In this document: one piece after another, positions 5,970-13,813 of the stretch | How the letters are laid out: every line of letters begins with the position of its first letter | Position numbering within the stretch: position 1 is the first letter of the stretch | NCBI GenBank assembly: GCA_964373855.1 | Contig: CAYJWL010000021.1 | Coordinates: 1-14,618, forward strand | Reading direction: 5' to 3' | Origin: CAYJWL01 sp964373855 | GTDB taxonomy: Bacteria > Patescibacteriota > Andersenbacteria > UBA10190 | DNA: 14,618 bases | Made by a program: the position numbers and the translations under genes | The notes under the pieces: generated by a model | The model's input: the letters and a program-made list of their open reading frames with translations, nothing else | What the model was told of the DNA's origin: nothing | The model's database searches: none

Positions 5970-7502
5970 ATGCGTAAGTCTGCCACTATCTCTCGTCGAG
6001 CTGCTCTTGTTATTCTGTCGCTTATCATCGTTGCCGGCGTGGGGTTGCGGGCCTATCAGCTGACCGCGCGAAGTTTGTGGTTTGACGAAGCATTTTCATG
6101 GCGCTTAATTGAGTTTCCGTTTGCGGATATGATCAAGCGGGCAGCCGCCGACGTTCATCCTCCATTGTACTATATTGTCCTGAAAGGCTGGGCGGCGATC
6201 TTTGGCTCTTCCCTGTTTTCCCTGCGCTCATTTTCTGTACTGGCATCCGGCGCCTCAATCGCTGCCGCTTATGTATTGAGCACGACTGCCTGGCGCAACC
6301 GCCCAATTGGCTTGCTGGCCGCCTCTCTCTTGGCTTTTTCCGGCTGGCAAATCGCGTTTGCCTGGGAAGCGCGCATGTACACGCTCGCCGTCTTCCTGGC
6401 CCTGATTTCTTCCTGGCTGCTGCTGCGTGCGACCCGGAGCATGCGGTTAACGACTTGGGTGGTATATGGCGTAGCGGCAGCCGCTCTGGCGTATGTTCAT
6501 TATATCGCTTTTTTTACACTCGCCGCACAGGCACTGTTTGTTGTCGCAAAATTGGTTTGGCTGACGAGGTGGCGAGTGGGCGAGATGCTTCAATCCCGGA
6601 TCCTTTGGTATGGTGTCATATCGGCTGTTATAGCTATGCTGCTGTATCTGCCCTGGCTCCCGACATTCATTGCGCAGAATAGCCAGGTACAGCAAGGTTG
6701 GTGGCCAGAGAGACTTACCGGATGGTCAGTGCCGGACACGGTATACCGGATGTTTTTGCCGACGGCTGGTGCGCCGGGACATAATGGCATGGCGGTAATT
6801 TTGACAATGCTCCCGCTGCTGCTTACACTGGCCGGCTGGATCATCTTGCTGACCGTGAGAAAGTACCGCGATGCGAACTGGTTCGTTGTGTTAGCCGGGA
6901 TTATTCCTTTCCTTTTTACCATGGCTTTCTCTTTCGGCGACCAAAGTATTTATAATGACCGTTTTCTCGTACTCGCCCACGTGTTTATTTTGATCGGATT
7001 CTCCCGGCTGATATTTGCCATACCCTTCGGCAGTTTGCGTCGGGCGGCCGTGGCTTTGATTCTGGCATGGTTTGTCTTTTCCTATGTCTCGTACTGGCGC
7101 GAACTGGATATTCCAAACAAACCGGGGGCACAGGCCGCAGCGGCGCTTGTGTTTGCCGAGAAGAAATCCACAGAGCCTATTTTGGTCAGCTCGCCGTTTG
7201 TTTTCTTTGCGATTGATTACTACGCGCGGGAGCACGGAGCAGATACAACCCCTCGTCTCTACGGCGAATCAGCGCAATTGCTGCATTTTGCCGGCGGACC
7301 GATTCAAAAAGAAGAAGATCGTTTTACACCAGCCCAATTACAGGCGGGTGACATTAGCAGTTTCTGGATGATTGATACCACTGGTTTCGGCGGGAGCAAG
7401 GCTGTTCTGCCCAAGGTGTGGCAGCCGGTACAAACGGCCGTCTTTCCTGAAGTTTTTGTGCATCAGGGAGAAGTGTTTGTTACGAGGTATGTCCGCCTTT
7501 AA
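5970..7502 (+). CDS. GT-C family membrane glycosyltransferase (GT39/ArnT/PMT-like)
   Basis: 510 residues with about ten hydrophobic segments. Typical GT-C features are visible: an N-terminal helix (about 11-28); a first extracytoplasmic loop with SLWFDEAFS (acidic pair Asp39-Glu40, expected to include the catalytic or metal-binding acid); DVHPPLYY at 61-68; and AWEARMYTL after helix 3. The C-terminal soluble part runs from about 390 to 510. Family members transfer a sugar from a polyprenyl-phosphate donor to lipid or protein acceptors on the outer face of the membrane; the acceptor here is unknown. The length fits the family. There is no clear Shine-Dalgarno. An 8-codon frame (5951-5977) overlaps the start and may couple translation. 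The gene converges on ftsQ with a 56-base gap that has a small hairpin but no T-run. Confidence 0.87.
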   Translation: MRKSATISRRAALVILSLIIVAGVGLRAYQLTARSLWFDEAFSWRLIEFPFADMIKRAAADVHPPLYYIVLKGWAAIFGSSLFSLRSFSVLASGASIAAAYVLSTTAWRNRPIGLLAASLLAFSGWQIAFAWEARMYTLAVFLALISSWLLLRATRSMRLTTWVVYGVAAAALAYVHYIAFFTLAAQALFVVAKLVWLTRWRVGEMLQSRILWYGVISAVIAMLLYLPWLPTFIAQNSQVQQGWWPERLTGWSVPDTVYRMFLPTAGAPGHNGMAVILTMLPLLLTLAGWIILLTVRKYRDANWFVVLAGIIPFLFTMAFSFGDQSIYNDRFLVLAHVFILIGFSRLIFAIPFGSLRRAAVALILAWFVFSYVSYWRELDIPNKPGAQAAAALVFAEKKSTEPILVSSPFVFFAIDYYAREHGADTTPRLYGESAQLLHFAGGPIQKEEDRFTPAQLQAGDISSFWMIDTTGFGGSKAVLPKVWQPVQTAVFPEVFVHQGEVFVTRYVRL

Positions 7503-7558
7503 AATTTTGCGCGGCAGGACCCGCAATAGATGGGAGAAATAAGTTGATATCTATCGTC

Positions 7559-8386
7559 CTACTGCCCGTTCCTCGGCTGACCACTTGTTTTGTAATACAC
7601 CCGATTGGGGATGCGTAAATCAATATATTCCAGCTGATTCCGCTCCTTTTCCGGAATTGTATGGTCCAGCAGGCGGCGCAGGACTTGGAGCTGGGTAGAG
7701 AGCGAACGAGTCGTGTCAAAGCGAACCAGCCAATTATTAGTAAAGCGGAAGTGTACTTCACGGGCAGCCAGCGAGGGAATACGGATTTCGGCCACTTGCG
7801 CGCCCGAGATATCCGGAGTTTTTTCCTGGGCCTCCAGGACGAATTCAACAAACACACGATCAACCGCCCGCTGCCCGAGCGTTGCCTTCGCCTGTTCATC
7901 ATTATTCTTAACAATGGGCAGCACCGTCCCAGGTAGCGTATCCAGCCTGGCTTCCTCGTAGGCGACGCCGTCTGTATCCACGAAATAATACTTGGTGTTT
8001 GACAATAGCAGCAGAGCGGGCGTCTTTTCCTGAACAATGATCTTCAGTGTTCCGGGAAGGGTGCGAATGATGTGGACATCGCGGATTTGGGGAATCTGTG
8101 ACAGCAAGCGCTGTTCGATGCCCGATGTTTGGATCAAAAGAATATTTTTTCCCAGATCTGGCTCGGTCAAACGACGCGCTGCCCGGGCAGTATGGTCCCG
8201 GGCATCAACTATAGTGATCGCCCGGACGACAAACGTGTCAGTATAAAAAACCAGCCACGCCAGAATTACCAGCGGTACCACAATTAAGGCCAGCAATAAC
8301 ACCATCGAGAACCACTCAACGATGCGCCGGCGCCACTGAACTAGGCGCGCTCTCGGCCACTTGGGCAGGAAAAAACTCACGGACAT
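7559..8386 (-). CDS. ftsQ: cell division protein FtsQ
   Basis: 275 residues with the FtsQ/DivIB plan: a short basic cytoplasmic N-terminus, one transmembrane helix (about 26-48), and a POTRA domain (about 52-122) with IRDVHIIRTLPGTLKIIVQEKTPALLL. The FtsQ domain then begins with YYFVDTDGVAYE, and the C-terminal strand is LEYIDLRIPNRVYYK. FtsQ bridges the early and late divisome by binding FtsB/FtsL. The gene is downstream of serS on the same strand (59 bases between them). It starts at an ATG with GGAGG seven bases upstream, but GGAG of that site is in the 3' arm of a perfect 12-bp hairpin, so translation may be controlled. Unlike in many bacteria, no mur or ftsA/ftsZ genes are adjacent in the window. 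Confidence 0.93.
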   Translation of the reverse strand: MSVSFFLPKWPRARLVQWRRRIVEWFSMVLLLALIVVPLVILAWLVFYTDTFVVRAITIVDARDHTARAARRLTEPDLGKNILLIQTSGIEQRLLSQIPQIRDVHIIRTLPGTLKIIVQEKTPALLLLSNTKYYFVDTDGVAYEEARLDTLPGTVLPIVKNNDEQAKATLGQRAVDRVFVEFVLEAQEKTPDISGAQVAEIRIPSLAAREVHFRFTNNWLVRFDTTRSLSTQLQVLRRLLDHTIPEKERNQLEYIDLRIPNRVYYKTSGQPRNGQ

Positions 8387-8394
8387 AAGTTTAC

Positions 8395-8425
8395 CTCCAC
8401 ACCTATGTGGTGAATAGGTGTGGAG
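8395..8425 (-). promoter_or_regulatory. 12-bp hairpin overlapping the ftsQ ribosome-binding site
   Basis: On the minus strand CTCCACACCTAT (8425-8414), a 7-base loop and ATAGGTGTGGAG (8406-8395) pair perfectly. The next base, G at 8394, completes GGAGG, the Shine-Dalgarno of ftsQ, so four of its five bases are buried in the stem. The ATG follows eight bases later. No T-run follows on either strand, which argues against a terminator. Confidence 0.75.
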
Positions 8426-8445
8426 TCACTTCCCGCAAGCGCCGC

Positions 8446-9705
8446 TCACGTAAGGGGCTGAATCGAGGTAAACGGCAGATATGAATGAAGTGCTTTGGGG
8501 AGCGCCACCGAGCCGTCTGATTGTTGCTGATTTTCTATTAAAGCTATGAGAATTCGGCCGACAGCAACGGCCGTACCGTTTACCATATGAACCGGCTCGG
8601 TCTGGCCGTCATGGCGATAGCGAATATTTAACCGTCGCGCCTGCCAATCCGTCGTGTTGCTGGTTGAATGGGTTTCCCGATACCGTTGCTCCGATGGGAT
8701 CCAGGTTTCAATGTCATATTTTTTTGCGGCGGGGGCACCAAGGTCACCCACGGCCATGTTCAGCACGCGATATGGCAGTTCTAAAGTATCCATAATTCCT
8801 CTCTGCTGTTTAAGCAGGAATTCATGTTCGGCTGCCGACTGGTCAGGTATTGTGAAACTGAACATCTCGACTTTGTCGAACTGGTGGACGCGCATCATTC
8901 CCTTGACATCCTTACCGTGGCTGCCGGCTTCGCGCCTAAAGCACGTGGAAAATCCCACATAACGCAGGGGCAACATCTCGCTGGCGAGAACTTCGTCACG
9001 GTGCATTGATCCGATAGATTGCTCACTCGTGCCAACGAGATATTGATCATCCTGTGTCTGGTAAATTTCGTCGCCCTCATGATCGAGGTATCCCATGCCG
9101 GCCATGGCGGCTTGATTAATGAGAACAGGCGGAATAATCGGGACAAAACCGGCGGCCGAAAGCTGGTCAAAGGCGAAGGAAACCAGGGCCATCTCGAGGC
9201 GAGCCAGCTCTCCTTTTAAGTAAACAAAGCGGCTGCCGGCAACTTTAGCCGCTCGCTCAATGTCAATACGTGATCCCATCAACGTTAAATAATCTTGGCG
9301 GCTCTCATCCGGCGCCGGTTGAACTTCAGACTTTGCAATTTCCTGCCCTTCCCCGGCAGGACCTGGGGGGACATCGTCCGCTACCAAGTTAGGCAAAGAC
9401 CGCCACATTCTTTCCCGCTCCGCTGCCGATCTCTCCAGTTCTTGAGCAACGGTTTTTTCCTCGTCGCTGACTTTTTTCATGTCATCAATCAGCTGTTGCT
9501 TTTCTTTCCCCTCGGCTTTGGCAATTTTTTCATTGGCCTCATTTTGTTGCCGGCGCAGCCTATCGGCCTGTTCGGTAAGCTTGCGCCATGCTTCATCAGC
9601 CACGGCCAGCGCTTCTATGTCTGAAGCGGCGATGTCCCGCCGCGCGAGATTTTCCGAAACGCGCTGGCGCGCATTTGCGTCACGTATTAAGGCAATGTCA
9701 ATCAT
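8446..9705 (-). CDS. serS: serine--tRNA ligase
   Basis: 419 residues, the usual length. SerRS attaches serine to tRNA-Ser in the cytoplasm. The N-terminal arm (about 36-105) is a long charged antiparallel coiled coil that grips the tRNA-Ser long arm. The class II catalytic core has GTSEQS (226-231, the Thr-x-Glu serine-binding motif), motif 2 FSTCFRREAGSHGKDVKGMM (252-271) with HQFDKVEMF, and motif 3 VNGTAVAVGRILIALIENQQ (375-394). The start ATG shares one base with the lysS stop (TAATG), so translation is probably coupled to lysS and no separate ribosome site is needed. It stops with TGA. The ftsQ hairpin lies 20 bases beyond the stop. Confidence 0.97.
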   Translation of the reverse strand: MIDIALIRDANARQRVSENLARRDIAASDIEALAVADEAWRKLTEQADRLRRQQNEANEKIAKAEGKEKQQLIDDMKKVSDEEKTVAQELERSAAERERMWRSLPNLVADDVPPGPAGEGQEIAKSEVQPAPDESRQDYLTLMGSRIDIERAAKVAGSRFVYLKGELARLEMALVSFAFDQLSAAGFVPIIPPVLINQAAMAGMGYLDHEGDEIYQTQDDQYLVGTSEQSIGSMHRDEVLASEMLPLRYVGFSTCFRREAGSHGKDVKGMMRVHQFDKVEMFSFTIPDQSAAEHEFLLKQQRGIMDTLELPYRVLNMAVGDLGAPAAKKYDIETWIPSEQRYRETHSTSNTTDWQARRLNIRYRHDGQTEPVHMVNGTAVAVGRILIALIENQQQSDGSVALPKALHSYLPFTSIQPLT

Positions 9706-11177
9706 TACTCGGGTTTTAGGAGCGGGAATAAAATTGTATCGCGCAAATGAGAGGTGTTGGTCATAAGCATGACCAGACGGTCCACCCCCAGACCAAACCC
9801 GGCGGCCGGCGGCATGCCGTATTCCAGAGCGCGCAGGTATGATTCATCGATCGGATGGGCCTCTTCGTCCCCCGCCCCGCGCGCGGTCTGCTGCTGCTCA
9901 AAACGGGCCCGCTGTTCAACCGGATCATTAAGTTCGGTGTAAGCGTTGGCAATCTCCATGCCGCCGATAACAAATTGAAATTTTTCCGCAATTCTGGGGT
10001 CGGTTAGATTTTGCTTGGCAAGCGGCGCCAGTTCAACCGGATAATCATAGAGAATTGTCGGCTGGATGAGGGTCGGCCGGACTAATTCTTTGTAAAGCCC
10101 ATCCACTAGCTTAGCGTAAGTGCGCGCCTTCGGTATCTCCCGCCCTTCTTTGGTAAGAATTTTAATGTAGGTGTCGGGATTCTTATCATCAAGAATGGTC
10201 ACGCCAAATCTTTCCAGCATTATTTCGGCAAATTTCTTCCGCGCGAAAGGAGCCTCGTACGAAATCGTTGTTTCCTGCCAGGCAAGCTCATTGGAGTTAG
10301 CCAGTTCCAACACCAGCTGGCTCATCATTGTTTCCGTGAAATCCATGAGGTCCTCGTAATCGGCGTACGCCCAATAAAACTCGAGCATAGTGAACTCCGG
10401 ATTATGTTCTCGATCGATGCCTTCGTTTCGAAAATTCCGGCCAATCTCAAACACCTTCTCCCAGCCGCCTACGAGCAGGCGCTTGAGATATAGCTCTGGG
10501 GCGATGCGCAAAAAAAGATCAAGATCGAGCGCGTTGTGGTGAGTGGGAAATGGCTTAGCGGCGGCTCCGCCGGGAATTGACTGCAGCATGGGTGTTTCTA
10601 CCTCCAGAAAACTTTTGCCCGCTAAATAATTCCGCAACCAGGTAATAACACGGGCGCGGCTGGTAAATCGTTCTTTGGTCTGTGGGTTGAGCAGTAAATC
10701 GAGCTCTCTTTGCCGCGAACGGATCTCATGATCTTTAAGGCCGTACCAGGTATCCGGAATAGATCTGATTGATTTGCTGATCATGTGCCACTGAGAGACG
10801 GCAATTGCCTGTGTGCCTCTCTTTGTAACTACGGCTTTACCAGCAGCCTCGACCCAGTCGCCGACATCGAGATACTGCAACCGATCGAAGAATTCTTGAG
10901 CAATTTCTTCTTCGTTCATTTGCAGCTGCAGCTTGCTGGTGGCGTCGCTTAGGTCAGCGAATACGACCCCGCCGTGAGCACGAATGGCCGTCACGCGGCC
11001 GACTACAACCACGGGACTGGCATCAGCTACAAGCGTATTAAAATCTTTAAGAGCTTGTGCCAGTGTGTGCGTGCGCCGCACTTCGGAAGGATACGGCGGC
11101 TTGCCCTGATCAAGCAACGCCTGACGTTTTTTCAAACGCGCCTCACGGATTTCTTCCAGTCGCTGTTCTGCGGCCAT
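9705..11177 (-). CDS. lysS: lysine--tRNA ligase, class II
   Basis: 490 residues. Class II LysRS charges tRNA-Lys. An N-terminal helix (1-23) precedes the OB-fold anticodon-binding domain (about 55-135, VVVVGRVTAIRAHGGVVFAD). The catalytic core then has motif 1 FLEVETPMLQSIPGGAAAKP (190-209), motif 2 FEIGRNFRNEGIDREHNPEF (243-262) and motif 3 GFGLGVDRLVMLMTNTSHLR (460-479), with HPIDESYLRALEYG before it. All are canonical. The ATG at 11177 has no evident Shine-Dalgarno and follows a 179-base strongly structured leader. It overlaps serS by one base (TAATG). Pairing two aminoacyl-tRNA synthetases in one transcript suggests joint control. Confidence 0.97.
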   Translation of the reverse strand: MAAEQRLEEIREARLKKRQALLDQGKPPYPSEVRRTHTLAQALKDFNTLVADASPVVVVGRVTAIRAHGGVVFADLSDATSKLQLQMNEEEIAQEFFDRLQYLDVGDWVEAAGKAVVTKRGTQAIAVSQWHMISKSIRSIPDTWYGLKDHEIRSRQRELDLLLNPQTKERFTSRARVITWLRNYLAGKSFLEVETPMLQSIPGGAAAKPFPTHHNALDLDLFLRIAPELYLKRLLVGGWEKVFEIGRNFRNEGIDREHNPEFTMLEFYWAYADYEDLMDFTETMMSQLVLELANSNELAWQETTISYEAPFARKKFAEIMLERFGVTILDDKNPDTYIKILTKEGREIPKARTYAKLVDGLYKELVRPTLIQPTILYDYPVELAPLAKQNLTDPRIAEKFQFVIGGMEIANAYTELNDPVEQRARFEQQQTARGAGDEEAHPIDESYLRALEYGMPPAAGFGLGVDRLVMLMTNTSHLRDTILFPLLKPE

Positions 11178-11356
11178 ATCGGTAAGCGTACTTCAGAATG
11201 TATTCCGCCTCAATATGGCGAAAACTCGCGGGTGGCACGGCGCGAGGACCCAGCTTGAGGACAGATAGCCAGAGGCTCACACCGCCTTCGGCGGAGTGAG
11301 GAAGCGCGCTGACCGCAGAGCTGGGAGGCACCCGCCGTGACCGGACCCGCTATTTG
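11178..11356 (-). promoter_or_regulatory. structured leader between greA and lysS
   Basis: The gap holds nested pairings (plus-strand coordinates): GCGGGTG 11228-11234 with CACCCGC 11329-11335; CCCAGCT 11249-11255 with AGCTGGG 11319-11325; and a hairpin at 11276-11300 (CTCAC and CCGCC arms, 10 bp with one mismatch, 3-base loop). Two pairings compete with the outer stem: CTCGCG 11225-11230 with CGCGAG 11241-11246, and CACGGCG 11236-11242 with CGCCGTG 11333-11339. There is no coding region beyond a 62-codon frame that runs on into lysS out of phase. A cis-regulatory or processing role is inferred; no known riboswitch class is recognised on the sense strand. Confidence 0.5.
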
Positions 11357-11812
11357 CTAGTTGATGCTGATGACCTGACAATCCTTGCTGCCGCTGGGTG
11401 TCGGAATTGATACCGCCTCGCCTTTCTTTTTACCAAGTAATGCCTGCCCCATCGGTGACTCATTACTGATTTTTCCCACTAAAGGATCGGCTTCGTTAGA
11501 GCCAACAATGCGGTATTGGCGCTCCTGTCCGTTACAATTTAGTTTTACCACATTGCCGATACTCACTGCACCATTGCTGGCTTTGGCAATAACCAGGGAA
11601 TGCTTAATAGTGGCTTCCAGTTCAGCGATCTCTTGCTCCAGCCTGTTTTGTTCTTCTTTGGCTGTAACGTATTCAGCGTTCTCGGACAGATCACCCTGTT
11701 CCTTGGCAGAGTGAATTGCCTCCGCGATTTGCCGGCGGCGGATTGTTTTTAGGACATGAAGCTTGTCTTGTAGGTCGGCCAACCCCTCCTTGGTCAGATA
11801 CTGCTCTCTCAT
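11357..11812 (-). CDS. greA: transcription elongation factor GreA
   Basis: 151 residues, slightly shorter than E. coli GreA (158). GreA inserts its coiled coil into the secondary channel of RNA polymerase and triggers cleavage of backtracked RNA. The N-terminal antiparallel coiled coil (about 1-75) carries the tip AKEQGDLSENAEY, with the catalytic acidic residues Asp41 and Glu44. The C-terminal FKBP-like domain follows (about 80-151) with SNESPMGQALLGKKKGE. The start MREQYLTKEGL fits the family. There is no Shine-Dalgarno; a TATACT box (11825-11830, minus) lies 12 bases before the ATG, which would give an almost leaderless mRNA. A separate promoter and a terminator-like hairpin lie further upstream. 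Confidence 0.95.
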   Translation of the reverse strand: MREQYLTKEGLADLQDKLHVLKTIRRRQIAEAIHSAKEQGDLSENAEYVTAKEEQNRLEQEIAELEATIKHSLVIAKASNGAVSIGNVVKLNCNGQERQYRIVGSNEADPLVGKISNESPMGQALLGKKKGEAVSIPTPSGSKDCQVISIN

Positions 11813-11824
11813 AGCCGGTATGTA

Positions 11825-11830
11825 AGTATA
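11825..11830 (-). promoter_or_regulatory. candidate -10 element close to greA
   Basis: TATACT (5/6 of TATAAT) on the minus strand, 12 bases before the greA ATG. No matching -35 is seen. If used, the mRNA leader would be about five bases. Confidence 0.3.
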
Positions 11831-11837
11831 CTTTTAG

Positions 11838-11866
11838 AAATAAAAAACCCGAGCAAAAATGCTGGT
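11838..11866 (-). terminator. terminator-like hairpin with T-tract upstream of greA
   Basis: On the minus strand ACCAGCA pairs with TGCT-(CG)-GGT (7 bp with a 2-base bulge, TTTT loop), and TTTTTATTT follows. It may end the mreC-mreD-mrdA transcript, attenuate greA, or both. The stem is modest. Confidence 0.45.
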
Positions 11867-11884
11867 GTTGTGATGCGTTGAGCC

Positions 11885-11913
11885 AGTGTAAGTGCAGGTA
11901 AAAATTCGGTCAA
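11885..11913 (-). promoter_or_regulatory. sigma70-type promoter upstream of greA
   Basis: On the minus strand TTGACC (11913-11908, 5/6) and TACACT (11890-11885, 4/6) are separated by exactly 17 bases. The start site would be near 11878, only about 12 bases before the terminator-like hairpin. Confidence 0.55.
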
Positions 11914-11975
11914 GGGCAACTTTTTCACACTTTGTCATACCTTTTTGACAGCTCGGCTGAAGCCTCTATGACCCG

Positions 11976-11991
11976 TCTTTAGCGCTAAAGA
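11976..11991. repeat. 16-bp perfect palindrome after mrdA
   Basis: TCTTTAGCGCTAAAGA is fully self-complementary and lies eight bases beyond the mrdA stop. No T-run follows on the minus strand. It could be a protein-binding site or an mRNA 3'-end hairpin. Confidence 0.55.
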
Positions 11992-11999
11992 TTAGCAGT

Positions 12000-13808
12000 T
12001 TACGGGCGCTGTTCTATCCACCACTGCCAAATCTGTCGCGCAAATGGCACGGCCTGCTCATCGCCTTCCCCGCCTCGTTCTAGAAGGACTGTAACAACCA
12101 GTTCTGGATTGTCATACGGCCCAAAGCTGGTAAACCAGGCATGAGTTTCTTGACTGCCTCCGATTTGTGCTGTTCCGGTCTTGCCGGCTATGGCTACGGG
12201 CAGTGCCGCCAGCCCTCTGCCAGATCCTTCGGTCACAGCTTGCCGCATGGCCTGGCGGATAGTTTCAATATGCGTCGGTGATATATTCAGAGATTTAGAC
12301 TTCGTATCTTTGGTCACCAAATGCGGCTGCGGCAGCTTTTGGCCGTTTGCCAGCGCCGCGGTAGCGGTGGCAACCTGCAAGGGTGTGACCAAAACATCTC
12401 CCTGGCCGATACCAAGATGATAGGTATCGCCAATGTACCAGCGCTCACCTTTTGTCTCTTCCTTCCACTGCCGGCTGGGTAAGAAGCCAGCGGCCTCGGC
12501 CGGCAGATCAATTCCGGTTGGTTCGGCCCAGCCGAACTTTCTGAGGTAGTCTAATGTCTTTTCAACGCCGAGCCCGGGCTGTGTATCTAACCCCCCCGTG
12601 ATCATATAGAAAAAAGTATTGACGGATTCAGCAATCGCCTTTTTTACATCAGTTGTGCCGTGGCCACCTGCTTTCCAATCAGGAAACCGCCACGGGCCAA
12701 TACTGATTCCGCCGGTTGAAAAGACAGTCGTGCTGGCATTGATCAGCCCTTCCTGCAGCGCGCCGGCGGCAATGAATGGTTTTATTACTGATCCTGACTG
12801 GTAGGTACCGGTTGTCGCCCGATTGAAAAGCGGGTTGCGGGTATCGTCAATAAACGCTTCATTGTCTTTGAGAAGGCTTGGCTGGGAAAAGGTATTGGGA
12901 TCGAAAGCAGGATAGCTAACAAGCGCCAGCATCTCCCCGGATTGGGGATTCATAACCACCGCCGCGCCCGATGTGTGCTGTCCGGTTTTGGCAAATTTGT
13001 CCTGATCTTGTCTGGCGAACAGGTCGTACAACCGGGTCTGTAATTCCACATCAAGCGTCAGGCGTACGTCCTGGCCGGGAATTGGTGCAACGCGGCCAAG
13101 ATCAGTTTGCGGCGCTCCGGCGGCGTTCACTTCTGTGTATGTCCATCCATGCGTGCCGCGCAGCATTGTGTCGTAGGTTTTTTCTATACCGGATTTTCCG
13201 GTTGTATCGGTTAAGTACAGCGATCCGTCCTGCGCTAATTCTTCCGCCGTTACCGCGCCGGTGTAGCCGAGTACGTGGGCGAGCGGCTGCGGGTACAGAT
13301 AGCGGCGAACTAAAGATGCCATCAGCCGAACCCCGACTATATCATGAGCGGATTCCTGCAGACTAAGAACAGTATCATGGTCAAGCGCCCGGGCCACCAG
13401 GGACGGCCGTTGCGTTGTTCTGGCCTTCATGAGCGAATCTTTGATGGTCTCCGGATCGGATGCCGGGAGCAAACGGATCAGATTATCAATCAAATATCCT
13501 TCATTCTCTTGCACCGGCAGCAGTGCCGGATCGAATATAAGGTCAGTATTTGAAATGTTTTCTACCAGAAGGCGACCGTCGCGATCATATATCAGGCCGC
13601 GTGGGGCCGGGATGACGAGCTGATCCACGCGATTTTGCTCCGCGCGAGAGCGCAGCTCTGTGCCTTTTACAATTTGCAGGTAGAAACTTCTTCCCGTTAG
13701 CAACAGCACCACCGCCGTAAGCAGAAACCATAGAGCATACGGGCGTTGCCTGGCTGGCGTCATCCGTGCCCCAATCCCCTCTATGATATCTAATGACTGA
13801 TTATTCAT
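12000..13808 (-). CDS. mrdA: penicillin-binding protein 2 (elongasome transpeptidase)
   Basis: 602 residues, the usual PBP2 size. PBP2 cross-links peptidoglycan during lateral growth together with RodA and MreBCD. A cytoplasmic tail and one transmembrane anchor (about 24-44) precede the dimerisation domain with RGLIYDRDGRLLVEN (70-84). The transpeptidase domain carries all three motifs: SVIK (Ser340 nucleophile, Lys343), SVN (395-397) and KTG (543-545). The adjacent GTAQIG and the C-terminal AWFTSFGPYDNPELVVTVLL are also typical. The start is five bases after the mreD stop with no Shine-Dalgarno, which implies coupling. It is the last gene of the mreC-mreD-mrdA set; rodA is not in the window downstream, where greA follows instead. 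Confidence 0.95.
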   Translation of the reverse strand: MNNQSLDIIEGIGARMTPARQRPYALWFLLTAVVLLLTGRSFYLQIVKGTELRSRAEQNRVDQLVIPAPRGLIYDRDGRLLVENISNTDLIFDPALLPVQENEGYLIDNLIRLLPASDPETIKDSLMKARTTQRPSLVARALDHDTVLSLQESAHDIVGVRLMASLVRRYLYPQPLAHVLGYTGAVTAEELAQDGSLYLTDTTGKSGIEKTYDTMLRGTHGWTYTEVNAAGAPQTDLGRVAPIPGQDVRLTLDVELQTRLYDLFARQDQDKFAKTGQHTSGAAVVMNPQSGEMLALVSYPAFDPNTFSQPSLLKDNEAFIDDTRNPLFNRATTGTYQSGSVIKPFIAAGALQEGLINASTTVFSTGGISIGPWRFPDWKAGGHGTTDVKKAIAESVNTFFYMITGGLDTQPGLGVEKTLDYLRKFGWAEPTGIDLPAEAAGFLPSRQWKEETKGERWYIGDTYHLGIGQGDVLVTPLQVATATAALANGQKLPQPHLVTKDTKSKSLNISPTHIETIRQAMRQAVTEGSGRGLAALPVAIAGKTGTAQIGGSQETHAWFTSFGPYDNPELVVTVLLERGGEGDEQAVPFARQIWQWWIEQRP

Positions 13809-13813
13809 GGTAT

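Noticed and set aside
7503..7558. Small hairpin (TTGCG/CGCAA) between the converging glycosyltransferase and ftsQ genes
   Set aside because: Short stem with no adequate T-tract on either side. Not strong enough to call a terminator.
7480..8037. 185-codon minus-strand frame overlapping ftsQ
   Set aside because: It is a shadow frame. The ftsQ frame has clear POTRA and FtsQ-domain motifs and a good ribosome site.
11225..11246. T-box-like sequence GCGGGTGGCACGGCGCG on the plus strand
   Set aside because: It resembles the T-box consensus AGGGTGGNACCGCG, but it lies antisense to lysS and no plus-strand gene follows in the window. It also has an extra base and a mismatch in the ACCGCG part. It is better explained as part of the hairpins of the minus-strand leader.
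11143..11331. 62-codon minus-strand frame covering the lysS leader
   Set aside because: It starts at GTG without a ribosome site, runs into lysS out of phase and coincides with strong stems. The structured-leader reading explains the sequence better.
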